DNA of 8,187 nt, from NCBI GenBank assembly GCA_041666985.1, contig JBAYFV010000166.1, positions 1-8,187 on the forward strand. Direction: 5' to 3'. The stretch's first letter is position 1. Every line of letters begins with the position of its first letter. A program made the position numbers and the translations under genes. Origin of the DNA: GWF2-50-93 sp041666985. GTDB lineage: Bacteria; Verrucomicrobiota; Lentisphaeria; Victivallales; GWF2-50-93. Positions 6,664 to 8,187 of this stretch are shown piece after piece. Below the pieces are notes generated by a model. That model was given only the letters and a program-made list of their open reading frames with translations, did no database searches and was not told where the DNA came from.

Positions 6664-7934
6664 AACTTCTGGTAATTCAAGTTGCCGCACTCGGATATGA
6701 TCTTTGGCAGAAACATGCCAGGGCCGGTTTCTGGAAAAAACTCAAGACAAGAAACATCAGGACAGTTTTCCCGGCGCTGACATGTCCTGTCCAGGCAAGC
6801 TTCAGGACCGCTCTTCCTCCCGAGAAGCACGGAATGATTGCAAACGGGGTTTTTGACAGGAAACTCTGCAAGGCTTTTTTCTGGGAACAGTCCTCTTCCC
6901 TCTACGAAGGGAAGAGGATCTGGGATAAATTCCGTTCAGACGGCGGGACTGTGGGGCAGATCTGCTGGCAGCAGAGCATAGGAGCCGACAGCGATCTCAT
7001 TGTTTCGCCCGCGCCGATCCACAAGCACCACGGGGGGATGATTCAGGATTTTTATTCCGAGCCGGACGGCATTTATTCATCCCTCTGCAATAAAATAGGG
7101 TGTAAATTCAATCTGCATTCCTACTGGGGGCCGTTTACCTCCATTTCTTCAACACGGTGGATCGCATCGGCGGCTTCGGAGCTCCTTGTTTCAAATGACT
7201 CGACTGATATGCTGCTGGTTTATCTGCCCCACCTTGACTATGACCTCCAGAAATACGGGCCAAGCTCGCGCAAGGTTGAAAACTCCTTCGCCCAGGTTGA
7301 AACCGAGATTGAAAGGCTTTTTGTTTCTGCGAAACTCGCGGGATATGAAGTGCTCTTGTTTGGCGATTATGCGATTACACATGCTGAACAGCCGATCTAT
7401 CCGAACAGGATTCTCTGGGATGCGGGATATTTTACCGAAAGAAATGTCAGCGGACGGTTATATCCCGATCTTTACACGTCAAAAGCGTTTGCAATGGTTG
7501 ACCATCAGGTCGCCCATATTTATCTCAAGGATGCAAATGACCTTGATAAAGTTGCCGGAATATTTGAAAATGTGAGCGGCGTATTGAGGATTCTGACCCG
7601 GAAGGAAATGAATCATGAACGGTGCGGGGATCTGATAATCGAAGCCGCCGCAGGCTGCTGGTTTGCTTATCCGTGGTGGGAGAAAGCTTCCCAGGCGCCG
7701 GATTACGCGGGACACATTGACATTCATAACAAGCCGGGTTTTGACCCGTGCGAGCTTTTCATGTCGTTGTGGCCGCCGATGAGCATTTCACAGGATGCAA
7801 CCAGAATACGCGGAACACACGGTGCATCCTACCGTCCTGAACATGATGTCCTTTGCGCAACGACTTTCGCCCTGGATGAGAAAGTAACTTCAATCACAGC
7901 CGCTGCGGCAATGGTCGAATCCATTCTGAAGTAA
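6660..7934 (+). CDS. Nucleotide pyrophosphatase/phosphodiesterase-like protein
   Basis: This 424-residue protein belongs to the alkaline phosphatase superfamily, nearest to type I phosphodiesterase/nucleotide pyrophosphatase proteins. There is no signal peptide, so it should be cytoplasmic. Seen in order: a first strand MKLLVIQV, FPALTCPVQASF at 37-48 with probable nucleophile Thr41, LPPEKHGMIANG at 52-63, YLPHLDYDLQKYGP at 188-201, GDYAITH at 235-241, DHQVAH at 281-286, HIDIHNKPGFDP at 352-363 and GTHG at 385-388. Hand alignment to NPP enzymes keeps Thr41, Asp193, Asp236 and His387 as metal or catalytic residues, but the first Asp aligns with Ala9, one His with Gln197 and another with Tyr237. 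Some bacterial alkaline-phosphatase-family proteins, including those near ebo-type gene clusters, share this pattern as I recall them, but no other ebo-like gene is present. The substrate is unknown. It overlaps ilvN by 4 bases and ends with TAA at 7932-7934. Confidence 0.85.
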   Translation: MKLLVIQVAALGYDLWQKHARAGFWKKLKTRNIRTVFPALTCPVQASFRTALPPEKHGMIANGVFDRKLCKAFFWEQSSSLYEGKRIWDKFRSDGGTVGQICWQQSIGADSDLIVSPAPIHKHHGGMIQDFYSEPDGIYSSLCNKIGCKFNLHSYWGPFTSISSTRWIASAASELLVSNDSTDMLLVYLPHLDYDLQKYGPSSRKVENSFAQVETEIERLFVSAKLAGYEVLLFGDYAITHAEQPIYPNRILWDAGYFTERNVSGRLYPDLYTSKAFAMVDHQVAHIYLKDANDLDKVAGIFENVSGVLRILTRKEMNHERCGDLIIEAAAGCWFAYPWWEKASQAPDYAGHIDIHNKPGFDPCELFMSLWPPMSISQDATRIRGTHGASYRPEHDVLCATTFALDEKVTSITAAAAMVESILK

Positions 7935-7935
7935 G

Positions 7936-7953
7936 ACAGGCTTTCCAGCCTGT
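7936..7953 (+). terminator. Short GC hairpin directly after gene 5
   Basis: ACAGGCT (7936-7942) and AGCCTGT (7947-7953) form a perfect 7-bp stem around the tetraloop TTCC, beginning 2 bases after the gene 5 stop. The following sequence is TATTCC, so there is no real U-tract. It may be a weak terminator or a 3' end protecting hairpin for the gene 2-5 transcript. It may also be part of the repeat-rich tail. Confidence 0.45.
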
Positions 7954-7996
7954 TATTCCAACGTACAGATGTAATGCGTCCCTTACAGTAGTAATC

Positions 7997-8092
7997 TTGA
8001 AATTGTTTAAGGGGGGCGCGTTCTCCGTAACGCGCCGCCTCAAGACGGACGGCTCAGAGAGCCATCCCTACCTTGAGGTATAGGAATTTCAA
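7997..8092. repeat. Compound palindromic intergenic element
   Basis: Three hairpin units sit between inverted ends TTGAAATT (7997-8004) and AATTTCAA (8085-8092). Unit one is GGCGCGTT (8015-8022) with AACGCGCC (8029-8036), loop CTCCGT. Unit two is CCTCAAG (8038-8044) with CTTGAGG (8072-8078). Nested inside it, GGACGGCTC (8047-8055) pairs with GAGCCATCC (8059-8067) with one mismatch around AGA. There is no coding potential. The organisation resembles a REP/BIME-type or miniature mobile element. It could also stop transcription, although no T-tract follows. Confidence 0.6.
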
Positions 8093-8113
8093 AGTTTATG
8101 AATATCCAATGGT

Positions 8114-8187
8114 AATTCAAATTCCAATTTCCAAATTCCAAAGCACAGACAAGCTCCAGATTTCAAATGAAGAAAAATTCCAAACTA
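8114..8187. repeat. Degenerate AT-rich TTCCAAA-type repeats
   Basis: Imperfect repeats of the unit AATTCCAA occur at 8120-8127, with variants ATTTCCAA at 8127-8134 and AATTCCAA at 8135-8142 directly after it, and again near 8176-8183 beyond a less regular stretch. Neither strand is coding. It looks like a low-complexity intergenic repeat that continues past the window edge. Confidence 0.5.

Noticed and set aside
7935..8096. A tRNA or structured small RNA in the tail after gene 5
   Set aside because: No cloverleaf, anticodon arm or T-loop consensus is present. The hairpins are better explained as separate palindromic repeats.

Overview
The window holds five complete genes, all on the + strand, framed by palindrome-rich intergenic DNA at both ends. 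Coding DNA is of moderate GC content, and the spacers are AT-rich with many inverted repeats. An MlaA-type outer-membrane lipoprotein points to a Gram-negative (diderm) bacterium. The gene styles and the palindromic spacer elements would suit the Planctomycetes-Verrucomicrobia-Lentisphaerae group, perhaps Lentisphaerota, but that is a tentative impression and no taxonomic marker is present.

Layout. Bases 1-120 are a nested palindromic element with a tandem 14-bp repeat. Bases 137-200 hold a plausible sigma70-type promoter overlapped by a perfect 16-bp inverted repeat. Gene 1 (221-1714) encodes a 497-residue soluble acidic protein of unknown function. It is followed by a 147-bp gap with a strong hairpin that probably ends its transcript. 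Gene 2 (1862-3769) is a fusion of a zinc-dependent class II aldolase and a short-chain dehydrogenase that resembles sorbitol-6-phosphate dehydrogenase. Gene 3 (3805-6117) is a lipoprotein joining a complete MlaA domain to a serine alpha/beta hydrolase. Gene 4 (6154-6663) is ilvN, the regulatory subunit of acetolactate synthase, without its catalytic partner. Gene 5 (6660-7934) overlaps ilvN by ATGA and encodes a nucleotide pyrophosphatase/phosphodiesterase-like member of the alkaline phosphatase superfamily with an altered metal site. After it come a short hairpin, a compound palindrome (7997-8092) and degenerate AT-rich repeats running to the end.

How the genes may work together. Genes 2-5 are separated by only 35, 36 and -4 bp, so they could be one transcript. 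Their functions do not form one obvious pathway: sugar-phosphate metabolism, outer-membrane lipid handling, branched-chain amino-acid control and phosphoester hydrolysis. The most interesting item is gene 3, where a phospholipid-extracting lipoprotein and an apparently intact Ser-Asp-His hydrolase are on one polypeptide. This suggests extraction of misplaced outer-membrane phospholipid coupled to its hydrolysis, which is a hypothesis. No CRISPR array, integrase, transposase, phage gene, tRNA or rRNA was seen.
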